From Gammaproteobacteria bacterium (GTDB taxonomy: Bacteria; Pseudomonadota; Gammaproteobacteria; Chromatiales; Chromatiaceae), in contig JABDQZ010000065.1 in the NCBI GenBank assembly GCA_013041975.1, forward strand, positions 1-40,017: a DNA stretch of 40,017 bases. Direction: 5' to 3'. Under the pieces are notes generated by a model. The model worked only from the letters and a program-made list of their open reading frames with translations. It was not told the DNA's origin and did no database searches. The translations under genes and the position numbers were made by a program. Position 1 is the first letter of the stretch. Each line of letters begins with the position of its first letter. Of this stretch, positions 1 through 9,138 are shown in pieces.

Positions 1-272
1 ATGGAGAAGTAGCGCGCGCCGCCGGTTTTCCACGTCATGCAAGAATGGTCAGTAGAGCCATGAGCAGATGCTGCACCCCTCTTCCCTGGTACCGGGTAAT
101 CAGGTCTGATGGAACACTGGCTTTCGAAATGGGCAGCCCTTCATATAAAAAACAGAAAGGTTTACTTGAAAAAGAGGGCGTAGAAATCAGAAACAGGAAG
201 GCGATCCCACTTGCGCCGGAAAAAGCCGAGGATCTGGATAAGCTGCTCTGGGGGCCGTCCGATAATTATTGA
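1..272 (+). CDS. Alkyltransferase-like (ATL) DNA-binding protein, 5' partial
   Basis: The reading frame is open from base 3, so the gene begins upstream of the window; about 89 residues are visible. They match the C-terminal DNA-binding half of the O6-alkylguanine-DNA alkyltransferase fold: GEVARAAG, then RHARMVSRAMS, then LPWYRVI, then a SDGTLAF strand and QKGLL-EKEGV. True methyltransferases carry a catalytic Cys in PCHRV. Here that position is Trp (codon 87-89), the hallmark of ATL proteins, which bind O6-alkylguanine lesions without removing the alkyl group and hand them to nucleotide excision repair. The residue after Trp is Tyr instead of the usual His, and the stretch before PW looks a few residues short. 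The stop overlaps the end of the convergent RRM gene by 7 bp. The family call is firm; activity is inferred. Confidence 0.85.
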   Translation, partial: GEVARAAGFPRHARMVSRAMSRCCTPLPWYRVIRSDGTLAFEMGSPSYKKQKGLLEKEGVEIRNRKAIPLAPEKAEDLDKLLWGPSDNY

Positions 273-559
273 TTATTAATACGCTTTTCCTGTCCTGCCC
301 ATTCGCAACAGGGGCCACGATCAAAGAACTCCCTCACAACCAGGGGACTACCCTTGAAATCCATTCCATCATAGCGACTGATCAGGTTATCAATATCGCC
401 TTTTTCAGATAGTTCGGCTACCACATAGTGATAACACTCACTATTGCTTTTTCTGCCTTCACGCGCCTGAAAGTCCGCACGTAATTCAAGCCCGCCCAGA
501 AAATCATGGATATCAACCAGCAGGGCATTACTCGGGATATTTCCAATAAATAGTTTCAA
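266..559 (-). CDS. Small RNA-recognition-motif (RRM) protein
   Basis: A protein of about 97 residues that is essentially one RRM fold. It opens with KLFIGNIP, a clear RNP2 strand, and has a central YHYVVAEL strand where RNP1 belongs. RNP1 is degenerate: it lacks the usual G-F-G/A-F aromatic pattern, so single-stranded nucleic-acid binding is plausible but not assured. Start choice: a strong AGGAG at about 566-570 directly abuts a GTG at 563-565, leaving no spacing, whereas a TTG at 557-559 has about 6 bases of spacing and gives the typical MKLFIGN start, so I use the TTG. It lies 54 bp downstream of pgi in the same direction and could share its transcript. The target RNA is unknown. Confidence 0.75.
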   Translation of the reverse strand: MKLFIGNIPSNALLVDIHDFLGGLELRADFQAREGRKSNSECYHYVVAELSEKGDIDNLISRYDGMDFKGSPLVVREFFDRGPCCEWAGQEKRINNQ

Positions 560-613
560 AAGCACCTCCTCACTACCATATTTTGTATTATAACGGCAGC
601 GTGGAGAGAAATT

Positions 614-2269
614 TTATGCTTTAGGATTTAAAGTACGTAATTTCAGATAGTAGTTGATCAGTCCGTTGGTTGAACTGTCATGTGAACTCACCTGCGCTCC
701 CTCGTTCAACTCATCCAGAATGTCGGTCGCCATCTTTTTGCCCAGTTCCACACCCCATTGGTCAAATGAATTAAGGTTCCAGATAATGCCCTGTACAAAT
801 ATCTTGTGTTCATATAGGGCAATTAATGAACCCAGGGTTTTGGGGTCCAGCGTGTAAAACAGGAAAGTGTTGGTCGGTTTGTTGCCTGGAAACAGTTTAT
901 AGGGCAGCAAAAACTCGATTTCCTTGTCATCCTTGCCTTCAGCTTTCAGCTCGGCAATAACCTCGTCTTGGTTTTTTCCTTTCATCAAGGCTTCTGTCTG
1001 GGCAAAAACGTTCGACATCAATGCACGATGATGGTTGGCAATACAGGCAAAGTTTGAGATCGGAGCCAGCATATCGGCAGGAACCAGTTTGGTTCCCTGG
1101 TGCAATAACTGGTAAAAAGCATGTTGACTGGCAATGCCGATTTCCCCAAACAGAATCGGACCCGTCGAATAATTCACATGCTTTCCGTCACGATCGACAG
1201 CTTTACCATTGCTTTCCATATCGGCCTGCTGCAGATAAGCCGGGAAGCGATGCATATTCTGGTCATAAGGCAGAATGGCAATCGATTCGGCGTTAAAAAA
1301 GTTGTTATACCAGATACCCAGCAGCGCCATGATGACAGGAATATTTTCATCCAGCGGCGCATTCCTGAAATGCTGGTCAGCCTCGAAAGCGCCCTGCAAC
1401 AACAGTTCAAAATTTTCCGGTCCAATGGAGATGACGATCGGCAAACCAATAGCTGACCACATTGAATAGCGACCACCGACCCAATCCCACATCTTGAAGA
1501 TATTGTCTTCGTTGATACCAAACTCAACAGCTGCCCTGGCGTTTGAAGTCACTGCAATCATGTGCAGTTCCAGCAGCTTGGAATCACCGATTTTATGCAA
1601 CAACCAGGAGCGCGCCGTTTCGGCATTCATCATGGTATCCTGGGTTGTAAAACTTTTGGAAGCTACAATGAACAATGTGGTATCCGGATTCAGCGTTTCC
1701 AGCGTGTTGTTGATGTGATTTTCATCAATATTATTGACGTAATGGATTTTCAGGTCATGAATCGCGTAGGGGTGCAGCGCCTCAGTCGCCATCATTGGAC
1801 CCAGATGGGAACCACCAATACCAAGGTTGACCACATCGGTAATCGGCTGGTTGGTCGCACCACGCCAGGTGCGGTTGCGTATATCGTTAGCCAGCCGGGT
1901 GATTCGCTCCAATTCATGGCGAATTTCCGGCATGACATTCTCACCATCGGCGAACATCTGTTTGCCACTGCGGTTGCGCAGGGCGGAATGCAATACAGCA
2001 CGATGCTCGGTATGGTTGATGGCTTCGCCGTCAAACATGCGGTCGCGCCAGCTTTGCACATCACATTCGCGGGCCAGGTCCAGTAACAGGTCCATGGTTT
2101 TTGGGCTGATACGGTTCTTGCTGTAATCAAAAAGGATGTCGTTAAGCGTTAACGAAAAATGCCCGAAACGGTTAGTGTCCTGCTCGAACATATCACGCAT
2201 ATGCTCATCTTTGATTTCTTCAAAATGTGACTGTAATGCCTGCCAGGCTGGCTTTTTTTCTGATGACAT
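614..2269 (-). CDS. pgi: Glucose-6-phosphate isomerase
   Basis: Interconverts glucose-6-phosphate and fructose-6-phosphate in the cytoplasm. The 551-residue product has the normal length for the bacterial PGI family. Visible signatures in order are VVNLGIGGSHLGP (first SIS sugar-phosphate-binding loop), SKSFTTQDTM (phosphate-binding serine/threonine loop), QQADMESNGK (containing the catalytic Glu), and near the end GNKPTNTF and FDQWGVELGK, the two family signature blocks. The ATG at 2267-2269 gives the expected N-terminus; the ribosome-binding site is weak (AAAAGAAC). It is divergent from the glycogen operon, consistent with routing hexose phosphates towards glucose-1-phosphate; phosphoglucomutase is not in the window. 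No clear hairpin terminator follows. Confidence 0.97.
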   Translation of the reverse strand: MSSEKKPAWQALQSHFEEIKDEHMRDMFEQDTNRFGHFSLTLNDILFDYSKNRISPKTMDLLLDLARECDVQSWRDRMFDGEAINHTEHRAVLHSALRNRSGKQMFADGENVMPEIRHELERITRLANDIRNRTWRGATNQPITDVVNLGIGGSHLGPMMATEALHPYAIHDLKIHYVNNIDENHINNTLETLNPDTTLFIVASKSFTTQDTMMNAETARSWLLHKIGDSKLLELHMIAVTSNARAAVEFGINEDNIFKMWDWVGGRYSMWSAIGLPIVISIGPENFELLLQGAFEADQHFRNAPLDENIPVIMALLGIWYNNFFNAESIAILPYDQNMHRFPAYLQQADMESNGKAVDRDGKHVNYSTGPILFGEIGIASQHAFYQLLHQGTKLVPADMLAPISNFACIANHHRALMSNVFAQTEALMKGKNQDEVIAELKAEGKDDKEIEFLLPYKLFPGNKPTNTFLFYTLDPKTLGSLIALYEHKIFVQGIIWNLNSFDQWGVELGKKMATDILDELNEGAQVSSHDSSTNGLINYYLKLRTLNPKA

Positions 2270-2591
2270 GTTCTTTTGATTACCTGTTATTAATAATTTC
2301 TACCGGATTATTATTATATTGCTAGCAAACAGCGTTCCACCTTTTTTACTGGGCTATTACAAGAAAAACCACTGATAATTGCACTGTTCTGGAGCAGCTT
2401 TAAATGACAAATGCCTCCATAACGAGCACAATCAGCAATATCTGATTTATCATATTCGGTCTTGCACCAGATTTTACCTGAATAAGCATAATCGCGTCTT
2501 TCAGGCAAAGAAATTGCTTTAAGTCAATGAACTGCAATCTACCTCGTGTAAGTTTGAGTTTTATTACTATTGAAATACATTCGGAAGTATC
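2270..2591. other. Divergent intergenic region between pgi and glgC
   Basis: A 322-bp AT-rich gap between the start codons of pgi (minus) and glgC (plus). It should carry both promoters. A perfect TATAAT faces pgi (2313-2318). On the glgC side I see an SD-like GGAAG at 2583-2587 before ATG 2592, but no convincing -35/-10 pair. A 64-codon minus-strand open frame (2314-2508) has no recognisable features and I do not call it a gene. No tRNA or riboswitch was recognised. Confidence 0.6.
2313..2318 (-). promoter_or_regulatory. Candidate -10 box for pgi
   Basis: On the minus strand this reads TATAAT, a perfect sigma-70 -10 element, about 45 bases upstream of the pgi ATG. The hexamer 16 bases further upstream (GTGGAA) matches the -35 consensus at only three positions, so the assignment rests on the -10 box and its position. 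Confidence 0.4.
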
Positions 2592-3890
2592 ATGTCAGCA
2601 TCAAAAGCACAGCACAAACTCTATAAATATTATGTTGAACCTCAAGCTGCCAATGCCCTGACACAGCGAACACTTGCCCTGGTGCTTGCAGGCGGCGAAG
2701 GCTCCAGGCTTAAAAATCTGACCAAGTGGCGTGCCAAGCCAGCTGTTCCTTTCGGTGGTAAATACCGCATTATTGACTTTGCATTGTCCAACTGTATCAA
2801 TTCCGGACTGCGCCGTATCGGCGTACTGACCCAGTACAAGTCCCATTCACTGATCCGCCACCTGCAACGTGCCTGGGGTTTTCTTCGTGCCGAAATTGGT
2901 GAATTTGTCGAAATCATTCCGGCCCAGCAGCGTTTGAAACGTAGCTGGTACCAGGGCACAGCTGATGCCATCTACCAGAACCTGGATATCATTTATCGCC
3001 ATGAACCGGAGTATGTGATTATTCTGGGTGGTGACCATATCTACACCATGGATTATTCGCAGATGTTACAGCAGCATGTCAGTAACGATGCAGACCTGAC
3101 TGTTGGCTGCATCGAAGTACCCCTGGAAGAAGCTACCGGCTTCGGCGTGATGTCTGTCGACAGCAATTTCAAGATCGTAGAATTTACCGAAAAACCGCAG
3201 AATCCGGCCCCCATGCCCGGACGTGAAGATGTTGCGCTGGCATCCATGGGCATCTACATCTTTTCCATGTCCTTCCTGACCAAGGTCCTGATTGAGGACG
3301 CCGAAGACGAAGCCTCCGATCACGACTTTGGCAAAAACATTATCCCCAAGGCTATCGAAACGGCCAAAGCTTTTGCCTACCCCTATCTGAATGGCAAGGG
3401 AGAACCTGCCTACTGGCGTGATGTGGGTACACTCTATTCCTACTGGAAAGCCAATATCGAATTATGTGATATCGAACCGGAACTTAACCTTTATAACCGT
3501 GACTGGCCTATCTGGACATACCAGACACAAAGTCCGCCAGCCAAGTTTGCCTTTGATGATAATGACCGCAGGGGACAGGCAATTGATTCACTGGTGGCGG
3601 GCGGCTGTATTATTTCCGGCGCCAAGGTAAAACGTTCAGTGATCTTTTTTAATACGCACATAGAGACAGGATCCTATATCAAGAACAGCGTCATCCTGCC
3701 CAAAATACATATCGGTAAAAACTGCACCATCAAGAATTGTGTTATTGACAAGGGAACTGTCATTCCAGACAATTTTGAAGTTGGGGTTGATATTGAAAAA
3801 GACCGTGAACGCTTCCTGGTGACGGATGAAGGTGTTGTTCTGGTTACACCTGGACAGATGAACCAGCGTCTGCACTTTGAAAGAGATTAA
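2592..3890 (+). CDS. glgC: Glucose-1-phosphate adenylyltransferase (ADP-glucose pyrophosphorylase)
   Basis: Makes ADP-glucose from glucose-1-phosphate and ATP, the committed and usually allosterically controlled step of bacterial glycogen synthesis. The 432-residue product matches the usual length of about 430. Visible features: LVLAGGEGSRL (nucleotide-binding loop), KPAVPFGGKYRIIDF, SNCINSGLRRIGVLTQYKSHSL, GTADAIYQN, VEFTEKP (sugar-phosphate-binding lysine), and a C-terminal hexapeptide-type left-handed beta-helix (SVIFFNTHIETGSYIKNSVIL and onward). First gene of the glycogen operon; its TAA overlaps the next ATG by one base. Effector specificity cannot be read from the sequence. Confidence 0.97.
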   Translation: MSASKAQHKLYKYYVEPQAANALTQRTLALVLAGGEGSRLKNLTKWRAKPAVPFGGKYRIIDFALSNCINSGLRRIGVLTQYKSHSLIRHLQRAWGFLRAEIGEFVEIIPAQQRLKRSWYQGTADAIYQNLDIIYRHEPEYVIILGGDHIYTMDYSQMLQQHVSNDADLTVGCIEVPLEEATGFGVMSVDSNFKIVEFTEKPQNPAPMPGREDVALASMGIYIFSMSFLTKVLIEDAEDEASDHDFGKNIIPKAIETAKAFAYPYLNGKGEPAYWRDVGTLYSYWKANIELCDIEPELNLYNRDWPIWTYQTQSPPAKFAFDDNDRRGQAIDSLVAGGCIISGAKVKRSVIFFNTHIETGSYIKNSVILPKIHIGKNCTIKNCVIDKGTVIPDNFEVGVDIEKDRERFLVTDEGVVLVTPGQMNQRLHFERD

Positions 3891-5611
3891 TGCACGTTAT
3901 GTCAGAAAAGCTAAAACTCGTCATATGCTGGCACATGCACCAGCCCTGGTACCGTGAATCGATAGACGGGGCGTTTCACCTGCCCTGGGTTTATCTGCAT
4001 GCGCTTAAAGATTACACCGACATGGCCAGCCACCTTGAGTCGCATCCCGGAATGAAATGCGTGGTAAATTTCACGCCGGTATTACTTGAACAGATTGACG
4101 AATACGCTCTGCAATGCAGGCAATGGCTGGAAAACGACATAGCCTTTACTGACCCTTTGCTGGCTTACCTGGCTGGCAGCACCTCCATACCCACTGAAGT
4201 GTCGCAAAGATGCGAAATTATTCGCGCCTGCCTGCGAGCGAATCCCTCGCAGATGATTGACCCTTATCCTCAGTTCCGAAAATTACTGGATATGGTCACA
4301 GCTGTTGACGACAGAACCCATATTAATAAAACGCTGGTTGGCTACCTCAACGAGCAATTCTTTCACGACCTTCTGGTCTGGTACCATATTGCCTGGCTGG
4401 GTTACTCGGTAAAACAGCAATCGTTTGTTCAGGGGTTGATCAACAAGGAATCATTTTATAGTGAAGACGACCGCAGGCAATTCATTGGTCTGTTTGAAGA
4501 CATTTTTTCGAGCCTGATTGAACGCTATCGCAAACTGGCTGAACGCGATCAGGTGGAACTGGCAATGACCCCTTACGCTCACCCGATCATGCCATTGCTG
4601 ATTGACTTTAACAGCATGAAGGACGCCCTACCCGACGCCCCCATGCCTGAATATGACAGCTACCCTGATGGCGAAAATCGTGCCCGCTGGCATATGCAGC
4701 ATGGCATTGAAGTTTTTGAAAAATATTTTGGGCGACGTCCACAGGGCATCTGGCTGTCGGAGGGTTCCATCAGTCACGACGCCATCAAGCTACTGGATGA
4801 ATTTGATATCAAGTGGACAGCATCAGGCGAAGGGGTCTGGCATAACTCCGCAAGAAAATCCGGCTTTGATCTGGAAAACCCAGAAACACGCAAAAACTTG
4901 TTTGGCTGTAATACGATCGTTGATGCAGGCGCCAGCGTATTTTTCCGTGATGACGGTCTTTCCGATCTGATCGGTTTTGAATACCAGTCCTGGAACAGTA
5001 ATGATGCCGTCGGCGATTTCATTAGCCATATCGGTAATATTTCCGAATTCCTGGCTGATGAATCTGATGACTCTGTCGTCAGCGTTATCCTCGATGGTGA
5101 AAATGCCTGGGAGTACTATCCGGATAATGGCTATCATTTTCTGGATGCGCTCTACAAGGAACTTTCCGGACATGAATCCATACAGGTGCAGACCTTCGCC
5201 GAAGCGGCTGACAGTTGCCCGGTTGCTGCCTTGCCCGAAGTAGCAGCAGGAAGCTGGGTGTATGGATCATTCTCAACCTGGATCGGCGAAAAAGACAAAA
5301 ACCGTGGCTGGGACATGCTGGTCGAAGCCAAGCGGGTCTACGACAAACATATCGCTTCGCTTTCTGATGATGACCGCCAACTGGCCACACTGCAACTGGC
5401 CGTTTGTGAAGGTTCTGACTGGTTCTGGTGGTTTGGTGACTACAACCCGTCTGACAGCGTGAAAGATTTTGACCAGCTTTATCGCCGTCAATTGCAACGC
5501 CTGTACCATCTGTTAAATCAGAAAATACCCGAGTCGTTGCTGACACCCATTTCCGAAGGTGGCGGTGATGCCGAAAGTGCAGGCACCATGAGACGCGGTC
5601 ATGAAACATAA
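3890..5611 (+). CDS. Glycoside hydrolase family 57 alpha-glucan-active enzyme
   Basis: A 573-residue cytoplasmic protein without a signal peptide. GH57 hallmarks: an N-terminal strand ending in HMHQPW (His15-Pro19), TPYAHPIMPLL in the middle, GIWLSEGS with Glu291 as likely nucleophile, and VILDGENAWEYY with Asp402 as likely acid/base. GH57 includes alpha-amylases, amylopullulanases, 4-alpha-glucanotransferases and branching enzymes that retain anomeric configuration; the exact activity is not readable here. Its place between glgC and malQ points to trimming or remodelling glycogen or malto-oligosaccharides, and no GlgX debranching enzyme is seen in the operon. The start overlaps the glgC stop (TAATG) with AAAGAGA upstream; a second ATG at 3899 has no good ribosome-binding site. 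The end overlaps malQ by 11 bp. Confidence 0.88.
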   Translation: MHVMSEKLKLVICWHMHQPWYRESIDGAFHLPWVYLHALKDYTDMASHLESHPGMKCVVNFTPVLLEQIDEYALQCRQWLENDIAFTDPLLAYLAGSTSIPTEVSQRCEIIRACLRANPSQMIDPYPQFRKLLDMVTAVDDRTHINKTLVGYLNEQFFHDLLVWYHIAWLGYSVKQQSFVQGLINKESFYSEDDRRQFIGLFEDIFSSLIERYRKLAERDQVELAMTPYAHPIMPLLIDFNSMKDALPDAPMPEYDSYPDGENRARWHMQHGIEVFEKYFGRRPQGIWLSEGSISHDAIKLLDEFDIKWTASGEGVWHNSARKSGFDLENPETRKNLFGCNTIVDAGASVFFRDDGLSDLIGFEYQSWNSNDAVGDFISHIGNISEFLADESDDSVVSVILDGENAWEYYPDNGYHFLDALYKELSGHESIQVQTFAEAADSCPVAALPEVAAGSWVYGSFSTWIGEKDKNRGWDMLVEAKRVYDKHIASLSDDDRQLATLQLAVCEGSDWFWWFGDYNPSDSVKDFDQLYRRQLQRLYHLLNQKIPESLLTPISEGGGDAESAGTMRRGHET

Positions 5612-6968
5612 TCCACTGCATCAGCGACGCGCTGGTGTATTGCTGCATCCTACCTCATTGCCTTCAGGAACCTTGAACACGGATGCTGAAAAATGGCTGG
5701 ACTGGATGCATGATTGTCATCTGTCAATTTGGCAGGTGTTACCTCTGTCTATTCCTGATTTTTACGGTTCTCCCTACCAGAGCTGTTCGGCCTTTGCCAT
5801 GAATACCGGTCTGCTCGCAGACATACCTGAAAAGCCGGAAATAAACTCAAAAGAATTTTCTCAATTTATTGAACAACACGCTTACTGGTTATCTGATTTT
5901 GCCCTGTTTAGTGTATTGAAAGAGAAATTCGAAGACGCCCCCTGGTACAAATGGCCTGACGAATTTCGCCTTCACAATGAAGAGACGCTTACCGGTTTTC
6001 ATGCTGTTCATGTCAATGAAATTGAAAACATCATGTGGCAGCAGTTCTCTGTTTTTGAGCGTTGGCATCAGATACGTCAATACGCCCAAGAACGTAACAT
6101 TTACCTGTTTGGCGATATGCCAATTTTCGTCGCTCACGACAGTGCTGATGTGTGGGCCAACAGTGGTGAATTCCTGCTGGATGAAAACCATAACCCGACT
6201 TATGTTGCAGGTGTTCCACCTGACTATTTTTCAGAAACAGGCCAACGCTGGGGCAACCCGCATTACAACTGGGCAAACATGCTGAGCAATGGATTTCATT
6301 GGTGGTGCAACCGCATGAAGCATGCTTTTGACTGTTTTGACATTATCCGCATCGATCATTTTCGTGGACTGGAAGCCTGCTGGATGATTAAGCCAGACGA
6401 AGAAACAGCGATTAATGGTTTCTGGCAACAATCTCCGGGCGATGAATTACTCAGCACCCTGTTTAATGAGTTCAAAGACCCTCCTATAGTGGCTGAAGAC
6501 CTGGGAGTGATCACACCGGAAGTCAAGGCCTTGCGTGATGAGTATCACCTGCCTGGCATGTCTATTCTGCAATTTGCCTTTGATGCCTTTGATGATAACC
6601 CGCACAAGCCTGCCAATATCACTGAAAGTACCGTGGTTTACACCGGGACGCATGACAATGACACGACTGCTGGCTGGTTTGACAGCCTGCAGCCACATGA
6701 ACAGGATTTCGTCTTCGATATCCTGGAAACCGAACCACAAAATGACATAGCTCATTGCCTGGCAGAAACAGCACTATACACTAAGGCTAATACAGCCATT
6801 ATGCCACTGCAGGATATTCTGCAATTATCTTCTGATCACCGTATGAACACGCCCGGACAAAAGGAAAACAACTGGAACTGGCGCTTTGAATGGGAACAGC
6901 TTGACGACTCAAACTGTGAATTTATGAAATACCACATCGACAATTCGGAGCGATACCATGCTGATTAA
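5601..6968 (+). CDS. malQ: 4-alpha-glucanotransferase (amylomaltase)
   Basis: Transfers alpha-1,4-glucan segments between malto-oligosaccharides, releasing glucose, and so recycles short chains left by phosphorylase. Visible features: RRAGVLLHPTSLPS at the N-terminus, FGDMPIFVAHDSADVW, VAGVPPDYFSETGQRWGNP, IRIDHFRGLEACW with nucleophile Asp252, VAEDLGVIT with acid/base Glu299, and GTHDNDTTAGW with Asp352, ending with the RMNTPG...NWNWRF block. At 455 residues it is somewhat shorter than many GH77 plant-type enzymes of about 500, but all catalytic blocks are present and the C-terminal motif is intact. It overlaps GH57 upstream by 11 bp and glgB downstream by 11 bp, which suggests translational coupling. 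Confidence 0.95.
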   Translation: MKHNPLHQRRAGVLLHPTSLPSGTLNTDAEKWLDWMHDCHLSIWQVLPLSIPDFYGSPYQSCSAFAMNTGLLADIPEKPEINSKEFSQFIEQHAYWLSDFALFSVLKEKFEDAPWYKWPDEFRLHNEETLTGFHAVHVNEIENIMWQQFSVFERWHQIRQYAQERNIYLFGDMPIFVAHDSADVWANSGEFLLDENHNPTYVAGVPPDYFSETGQRWGNPHYNWANMLSNGFHWWCNRMKHAFDCFDIIRIDHFRGLEACWMIKPDEETAINGFWQQSPGDELLSTLFNEFKDPPIVAEDLGVITPEVKALRDEYHLPGMSILQFAFDAFDDNPHKPANITESTVVYTGTHDNDTTAGWFDSLQPHEQDFVFDILETEPQNDIAHCLAETALYTKANTAIMPLQDILQLSSDHRMNTPGQKENNWNWRFEWEQLDDSNCEFMKYHIDNSERYHAD

Positions 6969-9138
6969 CCTGCACCCACGCCTGGTTGAAATACAACGTG
7001 GCCATTGCCACGACCCATTTGCCATGCTGGGTTTGCATGAAGAAAATGGCTCAAGATTGATACGCGCCTTTATGCCAATGGCTGAAAATGTGGAAGTGGC
7101 CCAAATCGGGCCCATGAAGCGTATTCAAGGCACCGATCTCTTTGAATACCGGATTAACGAACAATCCGACGCCGCCATACCGCATCACTACACTCTGCGC
7201 TGGCAGGAAAAAAGCAACGGTGAATGGTACGAGGCTGTTTCACCTTACAGCTTCGGTCCACAACTCAGTGAATTTGACCTGAACCTCTTCTCTCAGGGCA
7301 ATCACCATCATATTTATCGTTTTCTTGGCGCCCATTTACAGACCGTTGACGGTATAGATGGCTGTCTGTTTGCTGTATGGGCCCCTGCGGTTAAACGCGT
7401 CAGCGTGGTTGGCGACTTCAATGGCTGGAATGGATTGAGACATCCGATGCGTAATCGTGGCGAATCCGGCGTGTGGGAACTGTTTATCCCCGGGCTTTGT
7501 CCTGATGATCTATACAAGTTTGAGATACTCAACCAGCATAACGACCTCAGACTGAAATCCGATCCATACGCACAAGCCATGACCCTGCGACCAGACACAG
7601 CTTCGAAAATCGTAGCCCCGGCCAAACATCAATGGCAGGATCAGCAATGGCTAAGTCATCGTGAAAGCTGGAACTGGCAACACGAACCCGTCAGTATTTA
7701 TGAACTGCATCCCGGTTCCTGGATGCGCCATGACGATGGCAGTTTCCTGAACTACCGCACACTGGCGAAAAAGCTGGTCGATTATGTCATAAATCTTGGC
7801 TATACCCACATTGAACTGCTACCGGTTATGGAACATCCGCTTGACCAGTCATGGGGTTATCAGGTTACCGGCTATTTTGCTCCAACCGCCCGGTTTGGTT
7901 CCGGTGATGACTTCCGCTACCTGGTTGACCTGTGCCACCAGAACAACATCGGTGTGCTCCTCGACTGGGTTCCCGGGCATTTTCCCAAGGATGACTTTGC
8001 CCTTGCCCGCTTTACCGGTGAAGCAGTGTATGAGCATGCCGACCCACGCCGTGGTGAACACCGTGAATGGGGCACTTACATTTTTGACTATGGCCGCAAT
8101 GAAGTACGCAACTTCCTGCTGTCCAATGCCGTGTACTGGTTCGAAGAATTTCACATTGATGGTATTCGTGTTGATGCTGTCGCATCCATGTTGTATCTGG
8201 ATTATTCACGCGATGCCGGTGACTGGCTGCCGAACCAGTTTGGCGGTAGAGAAAACATTGATGCCATCAGTTTTCTGCGTGAAATGAATGAAGTCCTCCA
8301 TCAGCTATTCCCCGGCGGCCTGACGATTGCCGAAGAATCCACTGCATGGCCGATGGTCTCGCGACCTGTCTATATGGGCGGTCTTGGCTTTAGCATGAAA
8401 TGGAACATGGGCTGGATGAACGATACGCTTTCCTATATGGAAAATGAGCCCGTGCATCGCAGTTACCACCATAACAACCTGACCTTCAGCCAGCTCTACG
8501 CCTATACCGAAAACTTCGTGCTGCCGTTATCTCACGACGAAGTAGTACACATGAAAAACAGTCTGCTGGAAAAAATGCCCGGTGATGACTGGCAAAAATT
8601 CGCCAACTTGCGCCTGCTGTATTTCTGGCAATACATGCATCCCGGTAAAAAACTCATGTTCATGGCCGGCGAGTTTGGCCAGTGGGTTGAATGGAATGAA
8701 TCCGAACCCATTGACTGGGCATTGCTGCAACATGGCACACACCAGGGCATACAGCAGCTGATAGGCGATCTTAACCACAGTTACCGCGATATGCCCGCAC
8801 TGCATCGACATGATTTTGATGAGCAGGGTTTCCGCTGGATTGACTGCAATGACGCGGCCCATTCGGTAATTGCTTTCATGCGCCAGGAAGCTGATCAGCA
8901 TCTGGTCTGTATTCTCAACTTCACACCGGTGGTTCGCGAAAATTATCGAATTGGCCTGCCTGATGCCGGCTGTTATAAAGAAGTCATCAATACTGATGCT
9001 GACATTTACGGCGGCAGCAACTGCGGTAATGCCGGATTGATCGAAACCGAAGATAAACCCTGGTCAGATTTTCCTTTTTCCGCCGAGCTCACATTGCCTC
9101 CCCTTGGTGGCCTGCTGTTAATCTGGAACAGTGATTGA
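6958..9138 (+). CDS. glgB: 1,4-alpha-glucan branching enzyme
   Basis: Introduces alpha-1,6 branches into glycogen. At 726 residues it matches long GH13 branching enzymes with two N-terminal beta-sandwich domains (first about residues 5-110, second CBM48 about 120-220, containing VWAPAVKRVSVVGDFNGWN). The catalytic barrel shows DWVPGHFP, GIRVDAVASMLYLDYSR with nucleophile Asp406, TIAEEST with acid/base Glu459, and LPLSHDEVVH; a C-terminal beta domain follows. GGAG at about 6947-6950, 7 bases before the ATG, supports the start. The stop TGA overlaps the glgA ATG. Nothing unusual in the catalytic residues. Confidence 0.97.
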   Translation: MLINLHPRLVEIQRGHCHDPFAMLGLHEENGSRLIRAFMPMAENVEVAQIGPMKRIQGTDLFEYRINEQSDAAIPHHYTLRWQEKSNGEWYEAVSPYSFGPQLSEFDLNLFSQGNHHHIYRFLGAHLQTVDGIDGCLFAVWAPAVKRVSVVGDFNGWNGLRHPMRNRGESGVWELFIPGLCPDDLYKFEILNQHNDLRLKSDPYAQAMTLRPDTASKIVAPAKHQWQDQQWLSHRESWNWQHEPVSIYELHPGSWMRHDDGSFLNYRTLAKKLVDYVINLGYTHIELLPVMEHPLDQSWGYQVTGYFAPTARFGSGDDFRYLVDLCHQNNIGVLLDWVPGHFPKDDFALARFTGEAVYEHADPRRGEHREWGTYIFDYGRNEVRNFLLSNAVYWFEEFHIDGIRVDAVASMLYLDYSRDAGDWLPNQFGGRENIDAISFLREMNEVLHQLFPGGLTIAEESTAWPMVSRPVYMGGLGFSMKWNMGWMNDTLSYMENEPVHRSYHHNNLTFSQLYAYTENFVLPLSHDEVVHMKNSLLEKMPGDDWQKFANLRLLYFWQYMHPGKKLMFMAGEFGQWVEWNESEPIDWALLQHGTHQGIQQLIGDLNHSYRDMPALHRHDFDEQGFRWIDCNDAAHSVIAFMRQEADQHLVCILNFTPVVRENYRIGLPDAGCYKEVINTDADIYGGSNCGNAGLIETEDKPWSDFPFSAELTLPPLGGLLLIWNSD

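Noticed and set aside
1562..2086. A 174-codon plus-strand open frame antisense to pgi
   Set aside because: It lies entirely within the highly conserved pgi coding region, with no SD or domain.
2314..2508. A 64-codon minus-strand open frame in the pgi-glgC gap
   Set aside because: It overlaps the likely pgi promoter, has no SD or recognisable domain, and its composition looks non-coding.
5085..5648. A 187-codon minus-strand open frame over the GH57/malQ junction
   Set aside because: It is antisense to two well-supported genes; its Arg/His/Ser/Pro-rich composition is typical of a shadow frame.
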